NCBI GenBank assembly: GCA_947367255.1
Contig: CANBCZ010000008.1
Location: forward strand, 1-64,000
Direction: 5' to 3'
Length of the DNA: 64,000 bases
DNA from: an uncultured Alistipes sp.
GTDB taxonomy: Bacteria > Bacteroidota > Bacteroidia > Bacteroidales > Rikenellaceae
Each line of letters opens with the position of its first letter. Within the stretch, counting starts at the first letter, position 1. Below are positions 25,289 to 35,039 of the stretch, in pieces. The notes beneath the pieces were generated by a model, which was not told the DNA's origin, did not search any database, and was given only the letters and a program-made list of their open reading frames with translations. Position numbers and translations under genes: made by a program.

Positions 25289-28180
25289 ATGAAGAGTTTT
25301 CTGTCGGAGGTTGCCGAGCAACTCTACGGTAAATATGGGGATAATCTCTCCGATTTGGTCGTGCTCTTTCCATCACAGCGAGCACGACTCTTCTTCTGTG
25401 AGGCACTGCTCGATGTGGTCGATAAGCCTATTTGGGCACCGCAGTTTGTGACTATCGACGAGCTGATGTCGCAAATATCGTCACTCCATTCTGCAGATCG
25501 CCTGCGACTTATCTCGGAGCTCTATATTGTCTACTCGGAGTATCACAAGGAGGATTTTGACCACTTCTACCATTGGGGCGAGATGCTCGTTGCCGACTTC
25601 GATATGGTGGATAAGTATATGGTCGATGCCGAGCGACTCTTTGTCAATATCGCCGATATAAAGGAGATCGAGGCGGACCTCTCTTACCTTACACCCGAGC
25701 AGGAGGAGTATGTGCGCCGCTTCTGGAGTACTCTGAGCAGCAGTATGTCCCTCTCTAAGCAGAAGGAGTATTTTCTTACTATTTGGCGCTCGCTGCCGGA
25801 GATATATACAAAGTATAAGGCTCGATTAAGGGGTCTTGATATCGGTTATACGGGAATGATCTATCGCGATGCGGCGCAGATACTCGAAGAGTCGCAGAGC
25901 TCTCCGCTTGCCGAGCGCAGGTATGTTGTTGCGGGATTTAACGCCCTTAGCAACTGCGAGAAGGCGCTCTTTAACCACCTTAAGAACTGTTATAACGCAG
26001 ACTTTTTCTGGGACTATAGCGACTACTTTGTCTACAATCAGATGCAGGAGGCGGGTAGCTTTATTCGCAAAAATATAGAGGATTACCCATCCTCTTTCAA
26101 TATCTCGCACAGAGATTTGCGAAAGAGTATAAAGAGTATTACCGTAACCTCTACAGCAACCTCGGCGGCACAGTGTAAGTATGTTGCGCAGGTGCTTCAG
26201 CAGATTGCAGAGAGGGACGAGAATGGCAACATAAAACCGCTCGACCGCAATACGGCTATCGTGCTTACTGACGAGAATATGCTCGAGCCGTTGCTGTATG
26301 CACTTCCGACAGAGCTTAAGACTACAAATGCCGGCAGTGAGGGGGTGAATGTTACTATGGGTTATCCACTTCGCTCGACGCTTGCATATTCGTTTGTCGA
26401 TAGACTTTTGGAGCTGCAGAGCCATGTAAGAGAGAAGGATGGGGAGCCTACATTCTACCATCAGGATATAGAGTCGCTGCTGACCCACCCGTTCCTATCG
26501 GGTAGCGATCCGGCAAAGATTCGTGCACTGCGTAAGAGTATTGTCGAGGAGCGAATATACAACGCTCCGCAGTCGATGTTGCTGCCACTGCCACTTGGTA
26601 GTTACATCTTTGAGCAGGCTGCAGACTCGACAGCGCTGTTGGCGTATCTGGATAGGGTAGTGACCCATCTGCCGGAGGTTATAGGCAGTGACGACCGACT
26701 GCAAATCGAGTATATTGTGCAGATTCGCAAGGCGTTGCAGCAGCTCGCAAATATGTTTACCAGCTGTAATATCACGCTGACACCGAGCCTTACGCGTTCG
26801 CTTGTGCGTCGTCATCTGCAGAGTGTGCGCATCCCGTTTGAGGGCGAGCCTTTGGAGGGTCTGCAGATTATGGGTATTCTGGAGACGCGAAATATCGACT
26901 TTAAGAATGTGATTATTATGTCGATGAGCGACAGCAACTTCCCCGGAACGAGAATTGCCGACTCATCTTCCATTCCATATTCGCTCCGCTATGCATACGG
27001 TATGCCGACGCTGGAGCACCATCAGGGCGTCTATGCCTACTACTTCTACCGCCTTATCTCGCGTGCGGAGAATGTGTGGATGACCTACTGCTCGACCGCC
27101 GACGAGAAGGGTACGGGCGAGCCGAGTCGCTATATCCGTCAGCTCGAGTATGAGTCGGGTATGCCGATAACAAAGCTCAAGGTGGGTGTGGATGTCAATC
27201 TGCAGCAGACAGAGAGTATTGTGGTGGAGAAGGATGAGCGGACAATGGAGCGGCTCAGTGCCTATACAAGTGGCAATAAGCGCCTCTCTCCAACGGCATT
27301 CTCAACATATGTGCAGTGCCCGATGCGCTTTTTCTGCAAATATATGGCGAAGATTAATGTTGAAGATGAACTTGAGGAGGGTCTGGATGATAAGACCTTT
27401 GGAAATATCTTCCACAAATCTGCCGAACTGCTCTATGCAGATGCTGTGGGCGAGGCAAATCCACTGGCGGTCCTTGAACAAATAGACGAAAAACGCATTG
27501 TCGAGTGTGTCGATAGGGCTATCGGCGAGGAGTGTTTCAATAGTGCCGACTTTGACCGCAGTAAGTTGCAGGGCGAGCTGAGTATTGTGCGACAGATTGT
27601 CATTCGCTACCTGAAGGATAATCTTATAGAGTACGACAAGGGACACGCCAACTTCTCGGTTGTTGCCCTTGAGGATGTCTTCGATGCTCCGTTTGAGTTT
27701 GAGGTTGCGGGCGAGCGAAAGAGTGTAATCTTTGAGGGTCGAGCCGACCGTGTAGATAGTCTAACCAATGGTGTATGCCGAATTATTGACTACAAGACAG
27801 GTGCCTGTCATTTGGCATTTAAGGACTTTGATAAGCTCTTTGGTGGTAAGGATGCAGAGAGAATAAGCAACACGATAAATACGCTTATATACGCTATGAT
27901 TGCGCGTCGCAGACGAGGTGTCGAGGTGCAGCCTGCCCTATACTATCTGCGCGAGATGTATAACGGCAACTACTCGCCACTGCTCTCTATGTCAAGTCAG
28001 ACGGATAAGAGGAAGAAGACTCCTATCGAGCGTTATTCGGATATTGCCGAACAGTTCGAGGAGCACCTCTCAAAGACCCTTGCAGAGATGTTTGACCCTA
28101 AAGTGCCATTCCGCCAAGCGGAAGATCCGTTGGCGTGCACATACTGCGACTATGCAGCTATATGTAGCAAGAGGGGTTAG
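25289..28180 (+). CDS. addB: AddB/RexB-like PD-(D/E)XK nuclease-helicase subunit
   Basis: The 963-residue protein resembles the AddB subunit of the AddAB recombinational repair enzyme: an inactivated helicase-like body followed by a RecB-type nuclease domain near the C-terminus. The nuclease motif is FEGRADRVDSL then CRIIDYKTG. Four cysteines for an AddB-type 4Fe-4S cluster are visible: one in YVQCPMRFFCKYM before the nuclease core and CTYCDYAAIC at the end. Usually addA lies next to addB; here the next gene is tsaB on the opposite strand and no addA is in the window. It overlaps the tsaB 3' end by four bases. The nuclease role is well supported; the exact AddB assignment less so. Confidence 0.82.
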   Translation: MKSFLSEVAEQLYGKYGDNLSDLVVLFPSQRARLFFCEALLDVVDKPIWAPQFVTIDELMSQISSLHSADRLRLISELYIVYSEYHKEDFDHFYHWGEMLVADFDMVDKYMVDAERLFVNIADIKEIEADLSYLTPEQEEYVRRFWSTLSSSMSLSKQKEYFLTIWRSLPEIYTKYKARLRGLDIGYTGMIYRDAAQILEESQSSPLAERRYVVAGFNALSNCEKALFNHLKNCYNADFFWDYSDYFVYNQMQEAGSFIRKNIEDYPSSFNISHRDLRKSIKSITVTSTATSAAQCKYVAQVLQQIAERDENGNIKPLDRNTAIVLTDENMLEPLLYALPTELKTTNAGSEGVNVTMGYPLRSTLAYSFVDRLLELQSHVREKDGEPTFYHQDIESLLTHPFLSGSDPAKIRALRKSIVEERIYNAPQSMLLPLPLGSYIFEQAADSTALLAYLDRVVTHLPEVIGSDDRLQIEYIVQIRKALQQLANMFTSCNITLTPSLTRSLVRRHLQSVRIPFEGEPLEGLQIMGILETRNIDFKNVIIMSMSDSNFPGTRIADSSSIPYSLRYAYGMPTLEHHQGVYAYYFYRLISRAENVWMTYCSTADEKGTGEPSRYIRQLEYESGMPITKLKVGVDVNLQQTESIVVEKDERTMERLSAYTSGNKRLSPTAFSTYVQCPMRFFCKYMAKINVEDELEEGLDDKTFGNIFHKSAELLYADAVGEANPLAVLEQIDEKRIVECVDRAIGEECFNSADFDRSKLQGELSIVRQIVIRYLKDNLIEYDKGHANFSVVALEDVFDAPFEFEVAGERKSVIFEGRADRVDSLTNGVCRIIDYKTGACHLAFKDFDKLFGGKDAERISNTINTLIYAMIARRRRGVEVQPALYYLREMYNGNYSPLLSMSSQTDKRKKTPIERYSDIAEQFEEHLSKTLAEMFDPKVPFRQAEDPLACTYCDYAAICSKRG

Positions 28181-28881
28181 AGGAGCTTTTTCTTCGAAGT
28201 GGTTACCACGAAATCTTTGAGGTAGTATGGCTCGAAATATGCCACATCTACAAAGTCACCATTTGTAAATTTCTGCTCGGCGATTGTCGCCATACCGCGT
28301 ACAGATGGGGTTATGTTTATCAGCTCAGCACCCAAAACCTCTGCACACTTCGCCGCACCGCTACCAAAGATGACGAAATTTTTGCACTTTGAGCGGTAGT
28401 CGGAGAGGGTATTTTCATCTACCACCTCGGCAGAGATTGAGTTCAGAGGATTTGCATTGCTGTCAAATACCTGTGTATAGACCTCCATACGGCGTGCATC
28501 GATCATCGGGCAGAGAAGTGCCGAATCCCAATCCTCAATATCGATAATACCCGCCTTGTGGTCCTCTATTGCCACCGCAGTAAGTGCTGCAAGGGAAGAT
28601 ACGGCAATAAGGGGCTTGCTAAGACCATAGCTCAGACCCTTTGCAAACGATACACCGATTCTCAGTCCCGTATATGAACCCGGACCCTCACCTACAGCAA
28701 TGGCATCAATCTGCTGCGGGTCGATGTCGTTCTCTCTGAGCAGCTCGTCGGTAAATACAGCCACCTTCTTTGCGTGGTCACGACCCGAGTCGCTCTCGCG
28801 CAGAGAGATAAGCTCACCATTGTTTACAATACCTACCGAACAGATATCTGTTCCTGTCTCTATACAAAGTATCAGTGCCAT
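28177..28881 (-). CDS. tsaB: tRNA t6A37 modification protein TsaB
   Basis: TsaB is the inactive TsaD homologue that supports synthesis of N6-threonylcarbamoyladenosine at position 37 of ANN-decoding tRNAs. The 234-residue chain begins LILCIETGTDICSVGI and has the typical GEGPGSYTGLRIGVSFAKGL segment near residue 65. It is the last gene of rlmB-GNAT-smpB-tsaB and overlaps the 3' end of the convergent addB-like gene by four bases. TsaE, another member of the same pathway, is encoded at 55501-55917. Confidence 0.95.
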   Translation of the reverse strand: MALILCIETGTDICSVGIVNNGELISLRESDSGRDHAKKVAVFTDELLRENDIDPQQIDAIAVGEGPGSYTGLRIGVSFAKGLSYGLSKPLIAVSSLAALTAVAIEDHKAGIIDIEDWDSALLCPMIDARRMEVYTQVFDSNANPLNSISAEVVDENTLSDYRSKCKNFVIFGSGAAKCAEVLGAELINITPSVRGMATIAEQKFTNGDFVDVAYFEPYYLKDFVVTTSKKKLL

Positions 28882-28887
28882 AATCTT

Positions 28888-29361
28888 CTATTTATAACGC
28901 TTCATTGCCTGATCCATCTCTCGCTTGGCGTCGTTTGCCTTCAGATACTCGCGCTTGTCGTAGCTCTTACGACCACGCGCAAGACCGATGGCAATCTTTG
29001 CAAGTCCGCGCTCATTGATAAACAGACGAAGACCAACTACTGTAAGACCCTTGTCCTGCAGCGAACGCGAGAGCTTTGCAAGCTCCTTTTTTGTGAGCAA
29101 CAACTTACGGTCACGCTTTGGTACGTGGTTGTTGCAGGTGCCCCACGAGTACTCGGAGATATTCACACCGCGAATCCACAGCTCGCCATCCGAGAAGTAG
29201 CAGTAGCTATCGACCATCGACGCCTTACCCATACGGATAGACTTAATCTCGGTGCCGTACAAAACAACACCCGCAAGATACTCCTCGAGTATCTCGTAGT
29301 CAAATGTCGCGCGCTTGTTGCGAATATTTACCTTTTTGTAATCAGTCTTATTGTCTGCCAT
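28888..29361 (-). CDS. smpB: SsrA-binding protein SmpB
   Basis: SmpB binds tmRNA and rescues stalled ribosomes by trans-translation. The 157-residue length is typical. Diagnostic stretches are [43 protein letters not shown] and [13 protein letters not shown], then a basic C-terminal tail ([13 protein letters not shown]). It lies between tsaB and a GNAT gene with only one to six bases on either side, so it is co-transcribed with them. No tmRNA gene was recognised in the window. Confidence 0.97.
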   Translation of the reverse strand: MADNKTDYKKVNIRNKRATFDYEILEEYLAGVVLYGTEIKSIRMGKASMVDSYCYFSDGELWIRGVNISEYSWGTCNNHVPKRDRKLLLTKKELAKLSRSLQDKGLTVVGLRLFINERGLAKIAIGLARGRKSYDKREYLKANDAKREMDQAMKRYK

Positions 29362-29362
29362 A

Positions 29363-29863
29363 CTATAAACTCTTTTGTAGAGCTATGCGTTTTGCACCTG
29401 AGGTAAGGGTAATAACGCCGCAATATCTGTAGCCTAACCCCTCCAAAAGTCCCTGCATTATGCGGTTGTCGGCGTGGGTATCAACTCTGATCTCCGAAAT
29501 GCTTCGCTTACTGCAGAGCTGCTCTGCGTAGTCGAAAAATGCCTTTGCGTAGCCCTTGCCGCGAGCAGTGCTGCGAACTGCAAGGCGGTGGATTACCGCA
29601 TAAGGGTTGGAGTTTTTCCACTCGCCCTCGATTGTTGTGTATGTCGGCTCGCCGGCAAAACTTATCACTGCCGTTGCAACGATATTATCCCCTTCGGTAA
29701 GTACAAAACTCTCGCCACGGGCAATATCGTTCAGTATAATCTCGGCAGTAGGGTAGCCGTCCTGCCACTGATCTACACCGTAACTTCTGAGCAGAGCCTG
29801 CGCATCGGTGATACACGCCATAATGGCGTCAATATCGCTACTCTCTGCGGCTCGGATAACCAT
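29363..29863 (-). CDS. GNAT family N-acetyltransferase
   Basis: The 166-residue protein has the GNAT fold: an N-terminal [18 protein letters not shown], then [28 protein letters not shown], where RGKGYA is the acetyl-CoA pyrophosphate loop, and a final [28 protein letters not shown] region. The substrate is unknown. It overlaps the rlmB stop by one base and precedes smpB by one base. Confidence 0.85.
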   Translation of the reverse strand: MVIRAAESSDIDAIMACITDAQALLRSYGVDQWQDGYPTAEIILNDIARGESFVLTEGDNIVATAVISFAGEPTYTTIEGEWKNSNPYAVIHRLAVRSTARGKGYAKAFFDYAEQLCSKRSISEIRVDTHADNRIMQGLLEGLGYRYCGVITLTSGAKRIALQKSL

Positions 29864-30600
29864 TAGTCGCCAATTCTTTGTCGTACAACCTCAAAGAGCA
29901 TAATTGCCGCTGCTGCTGCCACATTGAGCGACTCAATAGTGCCAATCATCGGTATTGCAAGCTGCTCGTCGCAGAGCTTGAGAACCTCCTTCGAGATACC
30001 CTTTTCCTCCGAGCCCATAACAATTACGGTAGGCTTGCGAAGGTCGGCGTCGTACATCAGCTTGCGGCTGTGCTCTGTTGCTGCTACAACCTGAAAACCC
30101 TCGGTCTGCAGAGCCTTGAGTGTATTGCGTACAGAGCCTACGCGAGCCACAGGGATACGAGTCAGCGCACCTGCACTCGACTTCATCGCCTCGGCATTTA
30201 CCGGAGCAGAGCTCTTGAGCGAAGTGATAATGCCGTGGGCACCTGCACACTCCGCACTGCGGGCAATACCTCCGAAGTTGCGTACATCGGTAATGCCGTC
30301 AAAGAGTACGATGAGCGGAGTCTCATCCTCCGGCACACGCTCCAGAATATCCTGCACCTCGACATACTCAATCTCGGCAATCTGCGCCACTACGCCCTGA
30401 TGGCTGCCGCGAACAAGTCGGTTGAGCTTCTCCACAGGCACCTCCTGTACACGCAGACGGTGACGGAAACAGAGGTCGCGCAGATCTGCCATCAGCTGAC
30501 CCTCTGCACCACGACGGATAAAGATCTTCTCAATCTGCTTGCCCGACTCGATAGCCTCGACTACGGGACGAATACCAAAAACGATGTTACTACTTGCCAT
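29863..30600 (-). CDS. rlmB: 23S rRNA 2'-O-methyltransferase RlmB/TrmH family
   Basis: SPOUT methyltransferase that most likely methylates the 2'-O of a guanosine of 23S rRNA (G2251 in E. coli). The 245-residue length equals RlmB. It has the N-terminal substrate-binding domain, then motif 1 NFGGIARSAECAG, motif 2 VIVMGSEEKGISK and motif 3 IPMIGTIESLNVAAAAAI, with the deep knot. It is the first gene of a minus-strand operon, under a promoter at 30620-30651. A tRNA-directed relative cannot be excluded on sequence alone. Confidence 0.9.
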   Translation of the reverse strand: MASSNIVFGIRPVVEAIESGKQIEKIFIRRGAEGQLMADLRDLCFRHRLRVQEVPVEKLNRLVRGSHQGVVAQIAEIEYVEVQDILERVPEDETPLIVLFDGITDVRNFGGIARSAECAGAHGIITSLKSSAPVNAEAMKSSAGALTRIPVARVGSVRNTLKALQTEGFQVVAATEHSRKLMYDADLRKPTVIVMGSEEKGISKEVLKLCDEQLAIPMIGTIESLNVAAAAAIMLFEVVRQRIGD

Positions 30601-30619
30601 ATAGACTACTATTTTGCTG

Positions 30620-30651
30620 CAAAGATAATATATTTTTACACTACCACCAAC
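30620..30651 (-). promoter_or_regulatory. Promoter of the rlmB-GNAT-smpB-tsaB operon
   Basis: The minus strand reads GTTG, 20 bases, then TATCTTTG. The rlmB start lies 19 bases downstream. It sits in the short gap after the ABC-F gene. Confidence 0.65.
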
Positions 30652-30657
30652 TCCGAA

Positions 30658-32586
30658 CTACTCTTCAACCAACTCTAACTCGTAGACTGCCTTCTCCCAC
30701 TCGTGCATGAGGTGGTCAAGCTGCTGCTTGAGGGCGTCGTAAGCCTTGTAATCCTCTTCGTTGTAGTCGGTTGCTGTGGCAAATTTTGCATCATACTCCG
30801 CAATCTTAGCCTCCACCTCGGCAGTCTGCTGCTCGATGGTCTCAACAGCCTTACGATGCTTGCGGATAAGCTTCTCCTGCTCCTTCTTCTGCTCATACGA
30901 GAGCTTGCCCTGTGATTGTGCTGCCTGTGGAGCACTCTTGGTCGGAGTTGCCTTGCGCTCCACCTCCTGCAGGCTCTCTAACTTACGCTTCTCGAGGAAG
31001 TACCAGATGTCGCCCAGATACTCTCTTACACCACCATCGCGGAACTCGTAGACCTTGTCTACAATGCCATCGAGGAACTCTCGGTCGTGCGATACGAGTA
31101 CCACTGTGCCGTCGAACTTGCGAATAGCCTCCTTGAGAATATCCTTCGAGCGCATATCCATATGGTTTGTCGGCTCGTCAAGTACAAGCAGGTTGTGCGG
31201 CTCAAGCATCATACGCGCCATAGCCAATCGAGAACGCTCGCCACCGGAGAGCACCTTTACCTTCTTGTCCACATCCTCGCCACGGAAGAGAAATGCACCC
31301 AAAATATCGCGCAGACGAGTCCTTATATCACCCACAGCTACACGGTCGAGGGTGTCGTAGACGGTAAACTCGCCATTCATCAAATCGTCCTGATTCTGGG
31401 CATAGTAGCCTATGCTTACATTTGCACCGATACGGATTGAACCCTCTGTAGGCTCGTGCTCGCCGATAAGTATGCGGGCAAAGGTGGTCTTACCCTCACC
31501 ATTTCGACCTACAAGGGCAATCTTGTCACCCTTTGCAATGGTAAACTCGGCACCAGAGAAGACATGGTGTGCACCGAACGACTTGCCCACACCCTTCACC
31601 TCTGCCACAATCTGACCCGAGCGCGGAGCGGGGGGGAACTTGATGTTGAGTGTAGCAAGATCCTCCTCCTCAACCTCTATGCGCTCCAACTTGTCGAGCT
31701 GCTTTATGCGCGACTGTACCTGATTTGACTTTGTAGGCTTGTAGCGGAACTTCTCGATAAACTCCTCGCTCTTCTCGATAAGGCGCTGCTGGTTTTGATA
31801 GGCGGCAAGCTGTTGTGCTCGACGCTCGGCACGCAGCGTAACAAACTGAGAGTAAGGAACTTTGTAGTCGTATATCTTTCCGAGCGAAAGCTCTATGGTG
31901 CGATTTGTTACATTATCCAGAAAGGCGCGGTCGTGCGAGATGAGCAGTACAGCACCATTGTAGTTCTTCAGATACTCCTCCAACCACTGTATCGACTCGA
32001 TATCGAGGTGGTTTGTCGGCTCGTCAAGCAGGAAGATCGACGGACGACGAAGCAGCAACTTCGCCAGCTCAATACGCATTCTCCAACCTCCCGAGAAGGT
32101 GCTTGTCGGCTTGTCAAACTCCTCGCGGCGGAAACCAAGACCGAGCAGAGTCTTCTCGATATCTGCATCGCGGGTATCTCCACCGAGGATATGGTAGCGG
32201 TCGTTGGCATCATTGAGCTGATGGAGCAACTTCTCGTAACCCTCGCTCTCGTAGTCTGTGCGTACAGCAATTTCGGCTGTCAGTCGCTCAATCTCTGCCT
32301 CAATGGCGAGCACCTCCTCAAAAGCCTTCGCAGTCTCGGCAATAAGGGTAGTTGTGTCGGCAACCTGCATCTGCTGTGGCAGGTAACCTATAGTGCAATC
32401 TGCAGTGCGTGTCACAGCTCCCGATGTGGGCTGCTCAAGACCCGCTATAAGCTTGAGGATAGTGGTCTTTCCCGCTCCGTTTTTACCTACAAGACCTATG
32501 CGCTCCTTTGGGTTGATAAGGAACGATATTTCATCAAAAAGTGTCCAACCGCCAAAACTGACGGAGAGGTTGTCTACCGATATCAT
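30658..32586 (-). CDS. ABC-F family ATPase (ribosome-associated type)
   Basis: The 642-residue protein has two ABC domains without membrane segments: Walker A GKNGAGKTT and GRNGEGKTT, signatures FSGGWRMRIELAKLL and LSGGERSRLAMARM, and the linker region between them (about residues 230-310). A C-terminal coiled-coil extension rich in K/E/Q (from about 540) suits the Uup or YheS-like group. ABC-F proteins act on the ribosome and adjust elongation; some give antibiotic resistance, but nothing here marks such a role. It lies 15 bases after the GNAT-Rpe gene and is probably co-transcribed. Confidence 0.93.
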   Translation of the reverse strand: MISVDNLSVSFGGWTLFDEISFLINPKERIGLVGKNGAGKTTILKLIAGLEQPTSGAVTRTADCTIGYLPQQMQVADTTTLIAETAKAFEEVLAIEAEIERLTAEIAVRTDYESEGYEKLLHQLNDANDRYHILGGDTRDADIEKTLLGLGFRREEFDKPTSTFSGGWRMRIELAKLLLRRPSIFLLDEPTNHLDIESIQWLEEYLKNYNGAVLLISHDRAFLDNVTNRTIELSLGKIYDYKVPYSQFVTLRAERRAQQLAAYQNQQRLIEKSEEFIEKFRYKPTKSNQVQSRIKQLDKLERIEVEEEDLATLNIKFPPAPRSGQIVAEVKGVGKSFGAHHVFSGAEFTIAKGDKIALVGRNGEGKTTFARILIGEHEPTEGSIRIGANVSIGYYAQNQDDLMNGEFTVYDTLDRVAVGDIRTRLRDILGAFLFRGEDVDKKVKVLSGGERSRLAMARMMLEPHNLLVLDEPTNHMDMRSKDILKEAIRKFDGTVVLVSHDREFLDGIVDKVYEFRDGGVREYLGDIWYFLEKRKLESLQEVERKATPTKSAPQAAQSQGKLSYEQKKEQEKLIRKHRKAVETIEQQTAEVEAKIAEYDAKFATATDYNEEDYKAYDALKQQLDHLMHEWEKAVYELELVEE

Positions 32587-32601
32587 TATCTGTGGTATGG
32601 G

Positions 32602-33714
32602 TTATGCATTCAATATTTTTACAATCTCATCTTCCGGACTCTCGGCGCAGAATACTGCTGAGCCGGCAACAACAACATCTACACCGGCACCGAATACCTC
32701 GGCTGCATTTGAGGCAGATATACCGCCGTCAATCTCTATTATGCAGTTTGGATTTATGCGCTCTATCATAGTCTTCAGTCGGCGTACCTTGTCAAGCGAG
32801 TACGGCATAAACGACTGACCGCCGAAACCGGGCTCTACGCTCATTACAAGCACCATATCTGTCTTGTGAAGCCACTGCTCAAGCACCTCGGGCTCTGTTG
32901 CTGGCTTGATGCTTATACCCGCCTTTGCACCGGCATTGTGAATAGCATCGATGCACGCGTCAATATCTGCCGCAGCCTCATAGTGGAAGGTTACATAGTC
33001 CGAACCCGCCTTTGCAAACTGCTCGACATAGCGAATAGGGTCGCAAATCATCAGGTGCGTGTCAATAACCTTTGTGCTCACCTTTGTTACTGCCTTGAGA
33101 ACAGGAAAACCGAAGGAGATGTTTGGTACAAACACTCCGTCCATCACATCGACGTGTACCCACTCGGCAGCCGAGCGGTTGAGCATCTGTGTATCACGCT
33201 CAAGGTTGCCGAAGTCGGCTGAAAGTATCGAAGGTGCTACAACTCTTTTCATATTGCAAATGTATTTATTGTTACTATCTTTTGTAAATCCACATCGGCA
33301 GAATAGTGCTCTGCTCGCCTCGTTATCCTCATTAATGACCGCCGTCAGACGCTCTATGTTAAAGCTTCGTGCCGCAGCCTTGAATGTATTCAGAGCCTCT
33401 GTTGCATAGCCTTTGCGGCGCATCTGCTGCTCGTATATAAGAATACCGACCTCGGCACTGCTGCCGTCATAGTCGAAGATGTCTAACGCGCCAATAGCCC
33501 GACCGTCGAGCTCTATCATCAGTCGCAACTGCCCGTTTGCAGCAAGCCCCGCCTGCTGATTGGCGATAAAGACCTCTATCTGCTCCCTTGTATATGGTTC
33601 GTGAGGGTCGCTGAAGGGTGCAAGTGCAGGGTCATTTTCCCACAAAAGCGTAGTGTCGACATCCGAAGAGACGACACTACGCAGTCTGCACCTTTTACCC
33701 TGCAATTCGACCAT
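32602..33714 (-). CDS. rpe: GNAT acetyltransferase fused in frame to ribulose-phosphate 3-epimerase
   Basis: A single 370-codon frame encodes two proteins. Residues 1-154 are a RimJ/RimL-type GNAT domain (MRRKGYATEALNTFKAAAR; NEASRALFCRCGF). From M155 the frame is a full 216-residue ribulose-5-phosphate 3-epimerase, with VHVDVMDGVFVPNISFG, HLMI, VEPGFGGQSF and EIDGGISA. The epimerase interconverts ribulose-5-phosphate and xylulose-5-phosphate in the pentose phosphate pathway. There is no stop between the domains. M155 at 33252 could be a separate start, and the sequence TACATTTG just ahead of it resembles a -7 element, but too close to M155 for a normal leader. Fusion or two genes with a lost stop are both possible. 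Confidence 0.85.
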   Translation of the reverse strand: MVELQGKRCRLRSVVSSDVDTTLLWENDPALAPFSDPHEPYTREQIEVFIANQQAGLAANGQLRLMIELDGRAIGALDIFDYDGSSAEVGILIYEQQMRRKGYATEALNTFKAAARSFNIERLTAVINEDNEASRALFCRCGFTKDSNNKYICNMKRVVAPSILSADFGNLERDTQMLNRSAAEWVHVDVMDGVFVPNISFGFPVLKAVTKVSTKVIDTHLMICDPIRYVEQFAKAGSDYVTFHYEAAADIDACIDAIHNAGAKAGISIKPATEPEVLEQWLHKTDMVLVMSVEPGFGGQSFMPYSLDKVRRLKTMIERINPNCIIEIDGGISASNAAEVFGAGVDVVVAGSAVFCAESPEDEIVKILNA

Positions 33715-33715
33715 C

Positions 33716-34942
33716 CTACAGACCGATTACCTGGTTGCGGATAAGCATTGCCACACCCCACGCAGGAGCGTTGTCGCTCATCTTCGAGAGGCGGAATTTG
33801 GTATCCTTATATACAAGGTTGAGTGAATATTTATTTGTTGCGCTCTTGAGTGGCAACATAATGTAGTCGCCTGCAGCTGCGAGATTTCCGCCGACAATAA
33901 CAGTCTCAGGGTTGAAGATATTGATAAGGATAGCAACAGCCTTGCCAATCTTCTCGCCCGCCTCCTCGATAAGCTCGATAGAGAGGTTGTCGTCGTTGCG
34001 TGCTGCGTTGATAATGTCGTTGATGTGGATAGTCTCGCCGCTCTCATACTTCGGACGGAGGATAGAGTTCGCACCGCTGCGAATAAGCTCGCTCATCTTC
34101 TCCTCTATAGCAAGACCTGAAACCTCAGTCTCTAAACAGCCCTTCTTGCCGCAGAAGCAGATCTTCTCGTTGTCGAAGAATGGAATATGACCAAACTCGC
34201 CGGCAAAACCGTTCTTACCGTAGAAGAGTTTGCCGTTTACGACAATACCGATCGCCACACCCAGTCCGAGGTGGAGATAGAGGACATTGCTCTCGTCTTT
34301 TGAACGACCGTATGTGTACTCTGCATAGCAGCGAGAACGGGTGTCATTCTCGAGCTGCACGCGGATGCCGATACGCTGCTCGATAATATCCTTGAGATTA
34401 GCCTCGACACTTGTGAAGTACTTGTACGAACGACCCTGCTGAGTATTTACACGACCTACGATACATACGCCCACGCCGAGAATGTGGTTCTTGTCAATGC
34501 CGCAGGTGTTTATAAAGTTCTCGATATTGTCGCAAATCTTGTCAAGACACTGGCTGCGGTCGCTAAGCTCGAAGCTGTCGTCTACAACCTCCTTGATAAT
34601 GTTGTTCTGCAGGTCGGTAATCACGAAGGTCATACGGTCACGACCCACATTGATACCTGCGAAGTAGATTGCAGTATTTGTCAGACCGAATACATTCGGG
34701 CGACGACCACCGGGAGTCTCTACCTTACCAAGGTCGGTAACGATGCCCTCATCGCAGAGCTCCTGTACGAGCTTTGTGATTGTCGGAACACTGATCCTCA
34801 ACTCCTTAGTCAGCTCAGCGAGTGTCGATTCGCCGTTTACCGCCATATAGGCGATGATGTTGCGCTTAATTATATTGTTCTTCTGCAACAGACCCTTATT
34901 TTCGGTCTCTTGATTGTTGAAAAAGTCGATTAAAGAGCTCAT
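33716..34942 (-). CDS. ROK family transcriptional regulator
   Basis: The 408-residue protein has an N-terminal winged helix-turn-helix (STLAELTKELRISVPTITKLV) followed by a ROK sugar-kinase-like domain. The zinc site appears in ICFCGKKGCLETEVSG and the family signature in GFAEFGHIPF-type sequence (here GFAGEFGHIPF). Such NagC/XylR-type proteins sense a sugar or phosphosugar. The neighbouring epimerase gene suits a sugar-linked role, but the effector is unknown. The stop is one base before the GNAT-Rpe start, so they share a transcript. Confidence 0.9.
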   Translation of the reverse strand: MSSLIDFFNNQETENKGLLQKNNIIKRNIIAYMAVNGESTLAELTKELRISVPTITKLVQELCDEGIVTDLGKVETPGGRRPNVFGLTNTAIYFAGINVGRDRMTFVITDLQNNIIKEVVDDSFELSDRSQCLDKICDNIENFINTCGIDKNHILGVGVCIVGRVNTQQGRSYKYFTSVEANLKDIIEQRIGIRVQLENDTRSRCYAEYTYGRSKDESNVLYLHLGLGVAIGIVVNGKLFYGKNGFAGEFGHIPFFDNEKICFCGKKGCLETEVSGLAIEEKMSELIRSGANSILRPKYESGETIHINDIINAARNDDNLSIELIEEAGEKIGKAVAILINIFNPETVIVGGNLAAAGDYIMLPLKSATNKYSLNLVYKDTKFRLSKMSDNAPAWGVAMLIRNQVIGL

Positions 34943-34970
34943 TTTCCTGCTATTTAGTTTATATACGCTA

Positions 34971-34978
34971 CAAATATA
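34971..34978 (-). promoter_or_regulatory. -7 element before the ROK regulator gene
   Basis: The minus strand reads TATATTTG, a match to TAnnTTTG, 28 bases ahead of the start. It abuts the terminator of fabD. Confidence 0.55.
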
Positions 34979-34983
34979 GTAAA

Positions 34984-35008
34984 AAAGAGCGGGAATTACC
35001 CACTCTTT
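34984..35008 (-). terminator. Terminator after fabD
   Basis: AAAGAG-t-GGG paired with CCC-g-CTCTTT on the minus strand, with a run of T residues after it. It lies 32 bases past the fabD stop. Confidence 0.75.
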
Positions 35009-35039
35009 ATTAAATTTTTTTCGGAAAATCTTAAAAAAA

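Noticed and set aside
25826..26488. 220-codon frame on the minus strand inside the addB-like gene
   Set aside because: Composition is that of a shadow frame of the coding strand; it has no family motif and no promoter.
31795..32661. 288-codon frame on the plus strand inside the ABC-F gene
   Set aside because: A shadow of the minus-strand gene, which has full ABC-F motifs; it would also run into the GNAT-Rpe gene.
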